Shown: positions 34,058 to 45,015 of the stretch, one piece after another | How the letters are laid out: each line of letters opens with the position of its first letter | Position numbering within the stretch: position 1 is the stretch's first letter | Source: Nocardioides coralli | Lineage (GTDB): Bacteria > Actinomycetota > Actinomycetes > Propionibacteriales > Nocardioidaceae | Direction: 5' to 3' | DNA: 64,000 nt | NCBI RefSeq assembly: GCF_019880385.1 | Contig: NZ_CP082273.1 | Span: forward strand, 2,604,001 to 2,668,000 | Notes under the pieces: generated by a model | The model's database searches: none | What the model saw: only the letters and a program-made list of their open reading frames with translations | Told to the model about the DNA's origin: nothing | Translations under genes and position numbers: made by a program

Positions 34058-36094
34058 CTACTTCTCCGGGCCCAGCCGCAGGAACGCCAGGTGCTGCTCG
34101 TACTGGTCGAGGCAGTCGTGGATCACCTGGGTCTCCGAGTAGCCCATGACGTCGTAGTCCTGACCGCCCCCGTCGAGGTGGACCTCGAGCCGGGCGTAGC
34201 GGTCGCGGTCGCCCATCATCCGGCCGCCGTACGTCGGCACCGCGGCCTCGTCGATCTCGACCCGGTAGACGAACGGCAGACCCTCCCCCTCGGTGTGCAG
34301 CTCGACCCACGCCTGGCCGGCCTCGCCGGTGCCCGAGTCCACCGAGGCGGTGACACCTCGCTCGGTGAGCTCGCTGGCCACGGCGTCGAGCGCGGGGTGG
34401 ATCACCGAGGTCAGGTGACGCTCCGCGTCCGCGGCGTCGGCGAAGTTCACCGCCCGCGCCACCCGGGCCCGCCAGGCCTCCCGGGAGTCCCAGGCCGACC
34501 GTGCCGACAGCATGGTGGGCAGGTGGTGCTCGGCGGAGTCGGCGCGACGCCCCTCGACGCGCAGGGCGCGCATCAGCCCCCACATCACGGCGATGAGCAC
34601 GAGGGCGAAGGGCACCGCGAAGATGATCGTGGCGTACTGCAGGGCCAGGATCCCGCCCACGAGCAGCATCGCGATCGTCAGCACGCCGGTCACCGAGGCC
34701 CACACGATCCGCATCCAGGGTGCGGCGTCGTCGTGGACCGACCGCAGCTGGGAGCTCAGGTTGCCCGTGACCAGGGCTCCGGAGTCCGCCGAGGTGACGT
34801 AGAACAGCAGGCCGACCAGGAACGCCAGCGCGATCACCACGCCGGAGGCGGGGAACTGCTCGAGCAGCGTGTAGAACCCCGCGCCGTCGTACTGCTGTGC
34901 CTCCTCGGCGAAGGCCTGGTCACCGCCACGGACCCGGTCGATGGCGGCGTTCCCGAAGATGCTGATCCACATCACGATGTAGCTGAACGGGATGATCATC
35001 GTGCCGGCGACGAACTGCCGGATGGTGCGGCCCCGCGAGATCCGCGCGAGGAAGAGCCCGACGAACGACGCCCAGGCGATCCACCAGGCCCAGAAGAACA
35101 ACGTCCACAGCGACATCCACTCGTCGTTGTCGACGAACGCGAAGGTCTCGGTGGTCTTGGCCGGGAAGGTGCGCAGGAAGTCGCCGACGTTCATGACGAT
35201 CGCGTTCAGGATGAACGTCGTCTTGCCCGTCACCAGGACCCAGGCGGCGAGCAGCAGCGCCAGGATCACGTTGAGCTGGGAGAGGATCCGGATGCCCTTG
35301 TCGACACCGGTCGTGGCCGAGATGGCCGCCATCGTGACCGCCAGGAGCGCCAGCGCGATCTGCCAACCGGTGCCGATGCCGACCCCGAAGAGCTGGTTGA
35401 GGCCGACGTTGAGGAAGACCACGCCGATCCCGAGGCTGGTGGCGACGCCGAAGACCGTGCCGAGCACGGCGGCCGAGTCGACCGCATGGCCCAGCACGCC
35501 GTCGATGCGCCTGCCCACCAGCGGGTAGAGGGCGGAGCGGACCGCGAGCGGCAGGTGCAGCCGGTAGGCGAAGTAGGCCAGCGCCAGCCCCATGAGGGCA
35601 TACATCGCCCACCCGGAGATGCCGTAGTGGAACAGCGTCCACACGGTGGCCTCGCGGGCGGCGAGCACGCTCTCGGGGTTGCCGGTCGGCGGCGCGACGT
35701 ACTGCGTCACCGGCTCGACGACCGAGAAGAACATGACGTCGGTGCCGATGCCGGCCGCGAAGAGCATGGAGGCCCAGGCGAAGGTGGAGTACTCCGGCCG
35801 GGAGTGGTCCGGTCCGAGCCGGACGTTGCCGTAGCGCGAGATCCCGAGGAACAGGACGAAGCCCAGGATCACCGTCGCCAGCAGGATGTAGAACCAGCCG
35901 AACCCGGTCGTCACGCGGTCGACCACGGAGAAGATCGCGCTCTCGGCCTGGCTGGGTGCCACGATCGCCCACAGCGCCATCGCGCTGATCCCGGTGACCG
36001 AGGTCAGGAACACCGGCCACCGTGCCTGGGGTCCACCCCAGCGCCCCCGCGGCGCGTCGTCCATCGTGCGGACGTTGCTGGTGTCGAGCGTCAT
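34058..36094 (-). CDS. betT: BCCT-family choline transporter, BetT-like
   Basis: A 678-residue secondary transporter with 12 predicted helices and BCCT landmarks: '[20 protein letters not shown]', '[20 protein letters not shown]', '[20 protein letters not shown]', '[17 protein letters not shown]'. These match E. coli BetT-type proton/choline symporters closely. The long hydrophilic C-terminus (from about residue 520) is the osmosensory-type extension seen in BetT. It is third in a betB-betA-betT operon, overlapping betA by ATGA, so it supplies choline for oxidation to glycine betaine. Confidence 0.94.
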   Translation of the reverse strand: MTLDTSNVRTMDDAPRGRWGGPQARWPVFLTSVTGISAMALWAIVAPSQAESAIFSVVDRVTTGFGWFYILLATVILGFVLFLGISRYGNVRLGPDHSRPEYSTFAWASMLFAAGIGTDVMFFSVVEPVTQYVAPPTGNPESVLAAREATVWTLFHYGISGWAMYALMGLALAYFAYRLHLPLAVRSALYPLVGRRIDGVLGHAVDSAAVLGTVFGVATSLGIGVVFLNVGLNQLFGVGIGTGWQIALALLAVTMAAISATTGVDKGIRILSQLNVILALLLAAWVLVTGKTTFILNAIVMNVGDFLRTFPAKTTETFAFVDNDEWMSLWTLFFWAWWIAWASFVGLFLARISRGRTIRQFVAGTMIIPFSYIVMWISIFGNAAIDRVRGGDQAFAEEAQQYDGAGFYTLLEQFPASGVVIALAFLVGLLFYVTSADSGALVTGNLSSQLRSVHDDAAPWMRIVWASVTGVLTIAMLLVGGILALQYATIIFAVPFALVLIAVMWGLMRALRVEGRRADSAEHHLPTMLSARSAWDSREAWRARVARAVNFADAADAERHLTSVIHPALDAVASELTERGVTASVDSGTGEAGQAWVELHTEGEGLPFVYRVEIDEAAVPTYGGRMMGDRDRYARLEVHLDGGGQDYDVMGYSETQVIHDCLDQYEQHLAFLRLGPEK

Positions 36095-37863
36095 GACCGC
36101 TCTCCTCTCTCTTCGACACCCCGAGAGACCGAGGCGGCGCTCGGCAGGTGCTTGGTGGTGTCCCAGGCCTCGTTGCGCGGGTCGCCGGGCGGGTACGGCG
36201 GGTCGCCGCGACCGTGGCGGTACCACGGCACGTCGGTCAGCGGCGGGAGCGGGGTGTTGCCCGCGATCAGGTCGGCTGCCTTCTCGGCGACCATCATCAC
36301 CGGCGCGTAGATGTTGCCGTTGGTGACGAAGGGGAAAACCGACGCGTCGACCACCCGTAGCCCCTCGGTGCCGTGGACGCGCATCGTGTCGGGGTGCACC
36401 ACGGCGGCGTCGTCGGTGCCCATCTTGGCCGTGCAGGAGGGGTGGAGCGCGGTCTCCGCGTCGCGCGCCACCCAGTCGAGGATCTCCTCGTCCGTGGTCA
36501 CGGACGGCCCCGGCGAGATCTCGCCGCCGCTGAAGGCGGCGAACGCCGGCTGCCCCATGATCGTGCGGGCCGCCCGGACCATCTCGACCCACTCGCGGCG
36601 GTCGGTCTCGGTCGACAGGTAGTTGAACTGGATGGCCGGGTGCTCGGTGGGGTCGGTGGAGCGGATCCGCAGCCAGCCCCGGGTGTCGGCGTACATCGGT
36701 CCGATGTGCACCTGGTAGCCGTGGATGCCGTAGTCGCTCTCGGCCGGCTTGCTGCCGTCGTACCGGATCGCGATCGGCAGGAAGTGGAACATGAGGTTCG
36801 GCCACTCCACGTCGTCGTTGGAGCGGATGAAGCCACCGGCCTCGAAGTGGTTGGAGGCCCCGACACCGCGCCGGGCGAAGAGCCACTCGGCTCCGATCCG
36901 CGGCTTGTGGTGGTGGGCGAGCCAGGGTGCGATCGACACCGGCTGCCGGGCGGCGTACTGGACGTAGACCTCGAGGTGGTCCTGCATGTTGGCGCCCACA
37001 CCGGGCAGCTCGACGCGGGTCTCGACGCCGACAGGTGCGAGGTGCTCGGGGTCGCCGATGCCGGCGAGCTGCAACAGCTGCGGGCTGTTGAAGGCCCCGC
37101 CACACAGGATGACCTCACCCGCCGTGACCGAACGACGCAGCCGCCCGCCGCGCACGTAGTCGACGCCGGTGCAGCGGGTGCCCTCCATCCGCAGCCCCGT
37201 GACCATCGCGAGGGTCTCCACGTCGAGGTTCTTGCGGTGCATCACCGGGTGCAGGTAGGCGCGAGCGGCGGAGAGCCGACGACCGCGGTGGACGTTGCGG
37301 TCGAACTTGGCGAACCCCTCCTGCCGGTAGCCGTTGACGTCGTCGGTGAGCGGGTAGCCGGCCTGCTGCACGGCCTCGAAGAAGGCCCCGAACAGGGGCG
37401 AGGTCGCGGGACCACGCTCGAGCACCAGCGGCCCCGACCCGCCGCGCCAGGCGTCGACGCTGGCGAGACAGGTCTCCATCCGCTTGAAGTAGGGCAGGCA
37501 GTGCGCGTAGTCCCAGCGCTCGAGCCCGGGCTCGGCCGCCCACCGCTCGTAGTCCATGGGGTTGCCGCGCTGGAAGATCATGCCGTTGATGGAGCTCGAG
37601 CCGCCCAGCACCTTGCCGCGGGCGTGGTAGACCCGGCGTCCGCCCATGTGGGGCTCGGGCTCGCTCTCGTACTTCCAGTCGTAGAGCCGGTTGCCGATCG
37701 GGTAGGGCAGCGCGGCCGGCATGTGGATGAACGGGTCGAGGATCGAGTCGTTGCGCCCGGCCTCGAGCACGAGGACCGAGGTGTGCGGGTCGGAGGAGAG
37801 CCGGTTGCCGAGCGCGGAGCCGGCGGAGCCACCGCCGACGATCACGTAGTCGTAGCTCTTCAC
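36091..37863 (-). CDS. betA: Choline dehydrogenase (GMC oxidoreductase)
   Basis: A 590-residue FAD enzyme oxidising choline to betaine aldehyde. FAD motif '[20 protein letters not shown]' at the N-terminus, GMC signature 1 '[18 protein letters not shown]', signature 2 '[15 protein letters not shown]', catalytic His in '[11 protein letters not shown]', and C-terminal '[19 protein letters not shown]'. A tail of about 45 residues after the usual end ('[19 protein letters not shown]') is slightly longer than in E. coli BetA. GTG start overlaps the betB stop (GTGA). Confidence 0.95.
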   Translation of the reverse strand: MKSYDYVIVGGGSAGSALGNRLSSDPHTSVLVLEAGRNDSILDPFIHMPAALPYPIGNRLYDWKYESEPEPHMGGRRVYHARGKVLGGSSSINGMIFQRGNPMDYERWAAEPGLERWDYAHCLPYFKRMETCLASVDAWRGGSGPLVLERGPATSPLFGAFFEAVQQAGYPLTDDVNGYRQEGFAKFDRNVHRGRRLSAARAYLHPVMHRKNLDVETLAMVTGLRMEGTRCTGVDYVRGGRLRRSVTAGEVILCGGAFNSPQLLQLAGIGDPEHLAPVGVETRVELPGVGANMQDHLEVYVQYAARQPVSIAPWLAHHHKPRIGAEWLFARRGVGASNHFEAGGFIRSNDDVEWPNLMFHFLPIAIRYDGSKPAESDYGIHGYQVHIGPMYADTRGWLRIRSTDPTEHPAIQFNYLSTETDRREWVEMVRAARTIMGQPAFAAFSGGEISPGPSVTTDEEILDWVARDAETALHPSCTAKMGTDDAAVVHPDTMRVHGTEGLRVVDASVFPFVTNGNIYAPVMMVAEKAADLIAGNTPLPPLTDVPWYRHGRGDPPYPPGDPRNEAWDTTKHLPSAASVSRGVEERGERS

Positions 37864-39365
37864 GACGCTCCTCCGGTCCGGTCGGGGAACCAGCCGGCGG
37901 GAGCGGGCCGGGTGTTGTGCCACACGTGCTTGGTCTCGCGGTACTCCTCGAGCCCGGCGAGGCCGAGCTCGCGGCCGTTGCCGGACTGCTTGAAACCGCC
38001 CCACTCGGCGCCCGCGACGTAGGGGTGGTAGTCGTTGATCCAGATGGTCCCGTGGCGCAGCCGGCTCGCCACCCGTTCGGCGCGGCCCGCGTTCTCCGTC
38101 CAGACCGCGCCGGCCAGCCCGTAGATCGTGTCGTTGGCCAGGCTCACCGCCGCGTCCTCGGCCTGGTCGCGGTCGGCGCCCTCGAAGGTCTCCACGGTGA
38201 GCACGGGCCCGAAGGACTCCTCGCGCACGCACCGCATGTCGGTGGCGCAGTGGTCGAGGATCGTCGGGAGGTAGTAGTAGCCGTTCTCGTAGGCCGCCCC
38301 GCTCGGCCGCTCTCCCCCGCAGCGCAGCTCGGCGCCGTCCTCCAGCGCCTGCGCGACGTACTTCTCGACCTTGGTGCGGTGGTCCTCGCTGATGAGTGGC
38401 CCCGTCTCCGCCTCACCGTCGAAGGGGCCACCGAGGCGGATGTCGCGTGCCCGCGCGACGAGGGCGTCGACCACCTCGTCGTGAACGCTGGCCTCGACGA
38501 TCAGCCGTGCCCCCGCGGAGCAGACCTGGCCGGAGTCGAGGAAGACAGCCGTCAACGCGTTGTCGATGGCGGCCGGCAGGTCGGCGTCGGCGAAGACCAC
38601 GTTCGGGTTCTTGCCACCCAGCTCCAGCGCGACCCGCTTCACCGTCGCGGCCGCGCTGGCCATGATGCGCTTGCCGGTCTCCAGACCACCGGTGAAGGAC
38701 ACGAGGTCGACGCCCGGGTCCTCGACCAGCGGCGCCCCGGCCTCGGCGCCGGCGCCCAGGACCAGGTTGGCGACGCCGTCGGGAAGCCCCAGGTCGGCGA
38801 GGGTGCGGACCAGCCACATCGCGGTGCTGGGCGTCAGCTCGCTCGGCTTCAGCACGAAGGTGTTGCCGGCGGCCAGGCAGGGCGCCACCTTCCAGGCGGT
38901 CTGGAGCAGCGGGTAGTTCCAGGGCGTGATCAGGGCGCACACCCCGACCGGTTCGTGGACGACGCGGCTGGCAACGGACGGCATGCCGGTGTCGACGACC
39001 CGGCCGGCGTCGGCGGCGGCGATGTCGGCGAAGTGGCGGAACACGCTGACGATGTCGTCGACGTCGATCTGCGACTCCACGAACCGTTTGCCGGTGTCGA
39101 GCGACTCCAGGCGCGCCACGTCGTCCTTCTCGGCCTCGAGCCGGTCGGCCAGCCGGCGCAGCAGGGCCGCGCGTTCGGGGGCCGGGGTCCGTGGCCAGGG
39201 GCCGTCGTCGAAGGCGGCGCGGGCCGCCGCGACCGCGTCGCGCGCGTCGTCCGCGGTCGCCTCCGCGACGGTCACGACGTGCTGGCCGTCCGCAGGACAG
39301 TGGATGCTTCTGGTTCCCGAGTTACCGGCCGGCCGCCACGTGCCGGCGATGAACAGGGTGTCCAT
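37860..39365 (-). CDS. betB: Betaine-aldehyde dehydrogenase family protein
   Basis: A 501-residue NAD(P)-dependent aldehyde dehydrogenase: '[20 protein letters not shown]', catalytic Glu in '[16 protein letters not shown]', catalytic Cys in '[18 protein letters not shown]', and C-terminal '[15 protein letters not shown]'. First gene of the choline-to-glycine-betaine operon, producing the osmoprotectant betaine from betaine aldehyde. No BetI regulator is present and the 91-nt upstream region shows no operator I recognise. Confidence 0.94.
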   Translation of the reverse strand: MDTLFIAGTWRPAGNSGTRSIHCPADGQHVVTVAEATADDARDAVAAARAAFDDGPWPRTPAPERAALLRRLADRLEAEKDDVARLESLDTGKRFVESQIDVDDIVSVFRHFADIAAADAGRVVDTGMPSVASRVVHEPVGVCALITPWNYPLLQTAWKVAPCLAAGNTFVLKPSELTPSTAMWLVRTLADLGLPDGVANLVLGAGAEAGAPLVEDPGVDLVSFTGGLETGKRIMASAAATVKRVALELGGKNPNVVFADADLPAAIDNALTAVFLDSGQVCSAGARLIVEASVHDEVVDALVARARDIRLGGPFDGEAETGPLISEDHRTKVEKYVAQALEDGAELRCGGERPSGAAYENGYYYLPTILDHCATDMRCVREESFGPVLTVETFEGADRDQAEDAAVSLANDTIYGLAGAVWTENAGRAERVASRLRHGTIWINDYHPYVAGAEWGGFKQSGNGRELGLAGLEEYRETKHVWHNTRPAPAGWFPDRTGGAS

Positions 39366-39456
39366 GGCCCCCTCTGAGGTTGTCTGACGCCAGTGTCCCG
39401 CTCGGCGCCCGACACGTCCAGCGTCGCCAGCGCGAGGTCCGGTCAGGCCGGCGGGC

Positions 39457-41871
39457 TCACCCCACGACTCGCCAGCGCCGCACGAGGTCGCGCTCGATCT
39501 GGCGGTCCGTCCAGGGGAACCGCACCCAACGCTCCTGCGAGAACAGCCTCGTCTGGTCGGCCGACCACGGCGAGCGGGGGTTCTCCGACTGGCCGTAGGT
39601 GAGGATGGTGCGCGGCCTCACCCCACGGTCGGTGAAGGCCACGGCCTGGATGTGCGACGAGCCGTAGGTGATCGGGCGGTAGCGGTCGTCGTTGTCGCGG
39701 ACCCAGCGAGACGCGAGCGCGTTGGCGTTGCCCACCGCGTCGCCCGTGCCACCGCCGAGCGGCAGCGGGGGCGCACCGCGGTCTCCCGCCACCTGCAGCG
39801 AGCCCCACGGCGCATCGAGGGCGACGCCGGCGTCGCGCACCGCGGCGATCGCCTCGTCCATCACCTCGATCACGAGAGGGTTCAGCTCGTTGAGGTCCCG
39901 CGGCGTGGTCAACGGCTCGTCGGGTGAGAAGGGCACCTGCCACGCCCCCTCCTTCGGCAGGCGGGCCACGAAGGCCTCGAACAGGTGGGTGCCGACGGAG
40001 TCCGCCTCGGAGCGACCGTCCCAGGCCGCCAGCACCGCACACGCCTCGGTCTCCCCGGTGGCGTCGCAGACGGTGTCGAGGTCGCCGTCCTCCCGCATCA
40101 CCTCGGCCGCCATCAACCGGTTCCGGTGCTGCCACCCGCGCAGGACCTTCGGGGAGACCCGGTTGCCCTGCTGTCGCCCGAGCCGGTCGGTGACGTAGCG
40201 GTAGACCATCCGCGTCCGCATGGTGCGCTGGCACTGCTCGCAGCCGATGATCCGGGCAAAGCCCTCCAGCCGCTCGCGGTCGTTGGGGGTCCAGTAGGAG
40301 TCGTTGGCGTTGCCGACCCAGTCGCGCCGGAACGTCTCGGGCAGGGCGCCGGGGCCGAAGACCCCGGGTCGGACCGAGTCGTCGTCGGTCTGCCACCCGC
40401 ACCCGGAGCCGGCGCGGGTCCCGTCGAGGCCCGGCAGTCCCGCCAGCTCGAACAGCAGCCGGCCGGTGCCGGTCATGCACTGCTCGGCGAGTGCATCCGG
40501 CACGTTGGGCACCACCGAGTGGTCGGCGTACACGACGCCGCCCCTCCGGTCGGCGGCGGTGGTGTTGACCCACGGCATCCCGCCCTGCCGGTCCTGCCGG
40601 CGGATCAGGTCGCGGACACCGTCCGCGCGCCCCATGTCGAGGAAGGTGTCGATGGTCCGGAGGTGCTCGGCGTTGGCGTCCCGGATCGCCCACACGCTGG
40701 CGGCCGTCCACGGCATCAGCACGTCGGGGGCGTCGACGACGTAGCCCTCCGGGGTCCGGTAGACGTCCTCGGTGACCTGCTCGAGGCCGTCCGCGGTCTT
40801 CACGGTCACCTCGACCTCACGGCGCTCGAGCTCGGCCGTGCCGCCGTCGGTGGCGTAGGTGGTGGGCCCGAGGAGCCGGTACTCGTAGGGCGTGAAGCGG
40901 AACGCCGTCGAGACGGTGTGGCTCCACGCGACGTCGTCGTTCCAGCCGATGTTGACCACGGGCGAGCCGATCAGGGAGGCACCGGCCACGTCGTAGCGGC
41001 CCGGGATGGTCAGGTGCTGCTGGGTGAAGCTGTAGCGACCCCGCCAGGGGAAGTGCGGGTTGCCGAGGACCATGCCCCGGCCGGTGGTGGTGTGCTCCGC
41101 ACCGACCGCGGTGGCGTTGGAGCCGAAGGGGGTCTCGGGATCGCGGCCCAGGCCGGCCAGCAGCCGGTCGCGGTCGACGTCCGCGGCGCGTCCAGCGGCC
41201 GGGACACCCGGGTCGCCGGGCGAGGGCGGGGTGGCGTCGACGATCTCCTTGACGAAGACACCCGAGGAGGCGAGCAGGTTGGCGAGGTAGACGCCGTACC
41301 AGAGGTCGAGGGCCGTGGCCCGCTGCTCCAGGTAGGGCTGGCCGCTGCACGCCGGGTCGCTGACGCCGTCCGCGCCCACCTCGTCGAGCCACGCGTTGGC
41401 GCCGGCGACGTAGCCGCGGACGATGGCGCGGGCCTGGCGGCTGGGGCCGTTCTCGCGGTCGGCCAGCATCCTCTCGACCACCCGCCGGTTGCGCAGGTCC
41501 GTCACGAACGCGTCGACCTGGAGGTTGCTGGCCTGCAGGGTGACCTGGTCGTTGTACTCCGCGTCGGGGCCGAACCACCGCGACCGCTCGCCACGGCCGG
41601 TGAGGACGGTGTCGACCAGCGTGCACGCCGAGGTCTGGGCCGTCGCGTAGCCCGACCCGAAACCGAGGTCGCCGAAGCTCCTGCCGGTGATGTGGGGGAT
41701 GCCGTGCCTCGTCCGTCGGATCGTGGCGTCGTAGCGCGGCTCGCCCTGCGCCTGCCCGGCGGTTCGGTCGGACTCCGGTGCCGAGGAGGCCGACGTCAGC
41801 GCGGCGCCCCCGAGGGGGACCAGCAGGGCGAGGGCCAGGGCAGCCGGGAGTGCGCGGCGTCGCGTGGGCAT
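39457..41871 (-). CDS. Secreted penicillin acylase family hydrolase (Ntn fold)
   Basis: An 804-residue exported Ntn hydrolase. Signal peptide MPTRRRALPAALALALLVPL. Alpha-chain begins 'YDATIRRTRHGIPHITGRSF' and contains 'GFGSGYATAQ'; the autoprocessing site and nucleophile Ser are near residue 251 in 'PFGSNATAVG', followed by 'GNPHFPWRGRYSFTQQHLTI' and 'IGWNDDVAWSHTVST'. The family cleaves amides of beta-lactams, acyl-homoserine lactones or lipopeptides; several actinobacterial members are AHL or cyclic-lipopeptide acylases. The ATG chosen gives a proper signal peptide; an upstream GTG at 41895 is less likely. Confidence 0.92.
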   Translation of the reverse strand: MPTRRRALPAALALALLVPLGGAALTSASSAPESDRTAGQAQGEPRYDATIRRTRHGIPHITGRSFGDLGFGSGYATAQTSACTLVDTVLTGRGERSRWFGPDAEYNDQVTLQASNLQVDAFVTDLRNRRVVERMLADRENGPSRQARAIVRGYVAGANAWLDEVGADGVSDPACSGQPYLEQRATALDLWYGVYLANLLASSGVFVKEIVDATPPSPGDPGVPAAGRAADVDRDRLLAGLGRDPETPFGSNATAVGAEHTTTGRGMVLGNPHFPWRGRYSFTQQHLTIPGRYDVAGASLIGSPVVNIGWNDDVAWSHTVSTAFRFTPYEYRLLGPTTYATDGGTAELERREVEVTVKTADGLEQVTEDVYRTPEGYVVDAPDVLMPWTAASVWAIRDANAEHLRTIDTFLDMGRADGVRDLIRRQDRQGGMPWVNTTAADRRGGVVYADHSVVPNVPDALAEQCMTGTGRLLFELAGLPGLDGTRAGSGCGWQTDDDSVRPGVFGPGALPETFRRDWVGNANDSYWTPNDRERLEGFARIIGCEQCQRTMRTRMVYRYVTDRLGRQQGNRVSPKVLRGWQHRNRLMAAEVMREDGDLDTVCDATGETEACAVLAAWDGRSEADSVGTHLFEAFVARLPKEGAWQVPFSPDEPLTTPRDLNELNPLVIEVMDEAIAAVRDAGVALDAPWGSLQVAGDRGAPPLPLGGGTGDAVGNANALASRWVRDNDDRYRPITYGSSHIQAVAFTDRGVRPRTILTYGQSENPRSPWSADQTRLFSQERWVRFPWTDRQIERDLVRRWRVVG

Positions 41872-41899
41872 GTGGGGACCAACGGGCCGCCCCACGCCT

Positions 41900-41917
41900 G
41901 GTTACGGAGCGGTAACC
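41900..41917. other. Short inverted repeat upstream of penicillin acylase gene
   Basis: GGTTAC-GGAGCG-GTAACC, a 6-bp perfect dyad 29 nt upstream of the acylase start and just past the stop of the GroES-like gene. It could be an operator or a weak terminator; the arms alone cannot decide. Confidence 0.35.
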
Positions 41918-41920
41918 GGG

Positions 41921-42244
41921 TCAGAGGTAGAGGCCCGTGGCCTCGTCGCCGAGCCGGTCGGCGGCAACCGCATGGATGTCGCGCTCGCGCATCACCATGT
42001 AGGTCTCACCCTGGACCTCCACCTCGGCCTTGTCCTCGGGGTCGAACAGCACGCGGTCGCCCTTCTCGACGGCGCGGGCGTGCGGCCCGACCGCGATCAC
42101 GCGCGACCAGGCGAGCCGACGCGCACCCATCGCAGCGGTGGCGGGGATGACGATGCCGCCGGTGGAGCGGCGTTCTCCGGAGTCGCGGTCGACCTCGACC
42201 AGGATCCGGTCGTGGAGCATCTTGATCGGCGCCTTGTCGGTCAC
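41921..42244 (-). CDS. GroES-like co-chaperonin family protein
   Basis: A 107-residue Cpn10-fold protein: 'LHDRILVEVDRDSGERRSTG', 'GIVIPATAAMGARRLAWSRV', 'IAVGPHARAVEKGDRVLFDP'. It differs from standard GroES, which carries a mobile loop ending 'SGIVLPDTA': here the loop ends 'TGGIVIPATAAMG', a basic 'ARRLAWSR' insertion follows, and the C-terminus is 'EVQGETYMVMRERDIHAVAA'. No groEL is adjacent, so it is a paralogue of the main groES rather than groES itself. GTG start preceded by a strong GGAGG. Confidence 0.85.
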   Translation of the reverse strand: MTDKAPIKMLHDRILVEVDRDSGERRSTGGIVIPATAAMGARRLAWSRVIAVGPHARAVEKGDRVLFDPEDKAEVEVQGETYMVMRERDIHAVAADRLGDEATGLYL

Positions 42245-42257
42245 GCCGCCCTCCGGT

Positions 42258-42502
42258 TCAGCCTGCGACCTTGCGGACGGCGACGAAGAGGGCGACCGCA
42301 CCGACGACGCCACCGACGACCTTGAGGATGTTGTCGGTGCGTGGCCCGCCCGTCCGGGCGTCGACGAAGTAGCCCTTGATGGCCGCAGCCTCCCGCGACA
42401 CGATCGTCTTGGGGTGGACCCGGTGGAGCAGCTGGTCGATCGTGCTCGCGAGGTGCTCGCGGGTCTCCTCGATCTCGTGCTCGAGTGTCGTCAGCTCGTT
42501 GC

Positions 42503-42506
<4 letters not shown>
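42258..42506 (-). CDS. DUF3618 family small membrane protein
   Basis: An 82-residue protein with the DUF3618 signature 'LEHEIEETREHLASTIDQLL' then 'RVHPKTIVSREAAAIKGYF', and one C-terminal transmembrane helix ('ILKVVGGVVGAVALFVAV'). Function unknown; in actinobacteria it often accompanies phage-holin-family or DUF4235 envelope proteins. GTG start overlaps the stop of the transporter ATPase gene (GTGA). Confidence 0.88.
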
Positions 42507-43296
<790 letters not shown>

Positions 43297-43300
<4 letters not shown>

Positions 43301-43965
43301 GACGGGAGCCTCCCGGTGTAGCCACGGGACAGCATCGCGAGGTGGATGCGCTCCCCCCGCTCGTAGGACCGGATGAACAGGGCCCCGAGCGCCTTGGCCA
43401 GGGCCGGCCAGTGGCGCGGCGACCGGGGGTCGCAGCCGCGGGAGCGCATCGCGGTCGTCATCCGCCGCAGCTCGCCGGTGACGACGTCGAGGTAGCGGAT
43501 CATGAAACCCATGATCTGGACGACGAGCTCGGGCATCCGCAGCCGCTGCAGGCCGCGCAGCACGTCGTCGGGCTCGGTGGTCGCGGCCAGGGTCAGCGAG
43601 GCGAGCACGCCGAGCGTGCCCTTGGCGAGCAGCGCCCACGCCGCGAGCAGGCCGGGCTTGCTCAGGGTCATGCCGAGCACCTCGACGGTCGGCCCCAGCG
43701 CGATGAACGGCATCAGCAGGGCGAACACCACGAACGGGATCTCCACGACGAGGCGCTTGAGCAGGTAGCCCACCGGCACGCCGCTGATCGCGATCACGAC
43801 CCCCAGGACGGCCAGGAACCCGGCGTACGCCGGGAACCAGTCGCGCGGCGTCGCGACGACGACGAGCACGAAGCCGAGCAGCGCGAGGATCTTGTGGTGC
43901 GGCTCGGCCCGGTGGATGCGCGAGTGACCGTGGTAATGGAGCCGGTGGCCGTGCCCGGCGCCCAT
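43297..43965 (-). CDS. Energy-coupling transmembrane protein of Ni/Co transporter (CbiQ/NikQ)
   Basis: A 222-residue transmembrane coupling protein. N-terminus His-rich ('MGAGHGHRLHYHGHSRIHR'), then four to five helices and the cytoplasmic coupling helices 'LLRGLQRLRMPELVVQIMGF'-type (written here as 'VLRGLQRLRMPELVVQIMG') and 'AMLSRGYTGRLP', both typical of CbiQ. Links the ATPase to the metal-binding CbiM subunit. ATG overlaps the stop of the PDGLE gene by one base. Confidence 0.93.
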
Positions 43966-44279
43966 CAGGAGCGGTCCGCGGCCGGCCGGCTGCTCCGGCG
44001 GCGTACGGCGTAGCCGAGCCCGCCCGCGACCAGCAGGGTGACGAGGGTGCCGAGGACTCCGGCAAGCCCGCCGGAGAGACGCCCGTCGTCGACGCCCTCG
44101 ACCGCGTAGTCGGCGAGCGGCCCGTCTCCCGCGGCGTGCTCGTCGGCGGTGTCGAGGAACCCGGTCTGCTCGGCGACGTGCTCGAGCCCGTCGGGGTTGC
44201 TGGAGGCGTAGTAGCTCACGAAACCGGCCAGCAGCAGGGCGACGACCAGCCCGGCGATCCAGAAGGTCCGCTTCCTCAT
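43965..44279 (-). CDS. PDGLE-domain protein (CbiN/NikN-like subunit)
   Basis: A 104-residue protein with an N-terminal helix ('WIAGLVVALLLAGFVSYYA'), the family motif 'SSNPDGLEHVAEQTGF', and a C-terminal helix ('AGVLGTLVTLLVAGGLGYAV'). PDGLE proteins serve as the small auxiliary subunit of CbiMNQO/NikMNQO transporters. Start overlaps the cbiM stop by four bases (ATGA). Confidence 0.92.
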   Translation of the reverse strand: MRKRTFWIAGLVVALLLAGFVSYYASSNPDGLEHVAEQTGFLDTADEHAAGDGPLADYAVEGVDDGRLSGGLAGVLGTLVTLLVAGGLGYAVRRRSSRPAADRS

Positions 44280-44968
44280 GCGGCCACCCCCGCCGTGCGG
44301 ATCTCGAGCCCCCGGGTCGCGAGCAACGGTCGAGCCCCGTGGACCAGGTCGGGCCGGGCCGCGACGACGCTGCTGACCACGAGTGCGGTGATGAGGGCCT
44401 CACCGACGCCGATCAGCACGTGCCAGCCCAGCATGGCGGTGAGGACCGGCTCGAGCGCGACGGGCGCCTGGCCGCCGGCGGCGAAGAGCGCGACGAAGGC
44501 CACTGCCGTGACCGGAACGGAGACGAGACCGGCGAGCCCCGCGGCGACGGGGACGCTCGAGAGCCGCCTCGGCAGCAGCAGCTGCAGGCCGCGGAAGACC
44601 AGCCAGCCGGCGCCCACGGCGACGAGCGAGAACAGCGTGATGTTGGTGCCGAGGGCGGTGATGCCGCCGTCGGCGAAGAGCAGCCCCTGCACCAGGAGCA
44701 CCACCGCCAGGCACAGCGCGCCCGTGAACGGGCCGACCAGCACGGCGGCGAGCGCTCCGCCCAGCAGGTGCCCGCTGGTGCCGGCTCCGACAGGGAAGTT
44801 GATCATCTGGGCAGCGAAGACGAAGGCGGCGACCAGCCCGGCCATGGGGGCGGTACGGTCGTCGAGCTCGCGGCGGGCGCCCCGGAGCGCCACCGCCACC
44901 GCGGCCGTGGCGACGACCCCGGTCGCGATCGAGGTGGGGGCGTCGAGGAATCCGTCGGGGACGTGCAT
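44276..44968 (-). CDS. Metal-binding permease subunit CbiM/NikM
   Basis: A 230-residue membrane protein starting MHVPDGFLD; the N-terminal Met-His form the square-planar metal site in CbiM/NikM, which argues for the ATG at 44968 rather than the GTG nine bases earlier. Other landmarks: 'FAAQMINFPVGAGTSGHLLG' and 'LLFADGGITALGTNITLFS'. Substrate-determining subunit of the importer. The upstream Nur box points to nickel rather than cobalt. Confidence 0.94.
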   Translation of the reverse strand: MHVPDGFLDAPTSIATGVVATAAVAVALRGARRELDDRTAPMAGLVAAFVFAAQMINFPVGAGTSGHLLGGALAAVLVGPFTGALCLAVVLLVQGLLFADGGITALGTNITLFSLVAVGAGWLVFRGLQLLLPRRLSSVPVAAGLAGLVSVPVTAVAFVALFAAGGQAPVALEPVLTAMLGWHVLIGVGEALITALVVSSVVAARPDLVHGARPLLATRGLEIRTAGVAA

Positions 44969-44986
44969 GATGCTCACCCTACGTTA

Positions 44987-45003
44987 TTGCAACTTACTCG
45001 CAA
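44987..45003. promoter_or_regulatory. Nur box (nickel-responsive Fur-family operator)
   Basis: TTGCAA-CTTAC-TCGCAA matches the Streptomyces Nur consensus tTGCaa-N5-ttGCAA at all but one position. It lies 18 nt upstream of the CbiM start and 12 nt upstream of the bcp start, so Ni-loaded Nur could repress both directions. Confidence 0.82.
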
Positions 45004-45015
45004 CAAGGAGACCGC

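Noticed and set aside
33995..36310. A 771-codon open frame on the plus strand
   Set aside because: Antisense to the BCCT transporter; composition is highly charged with no domain, and it starts before a terminator.
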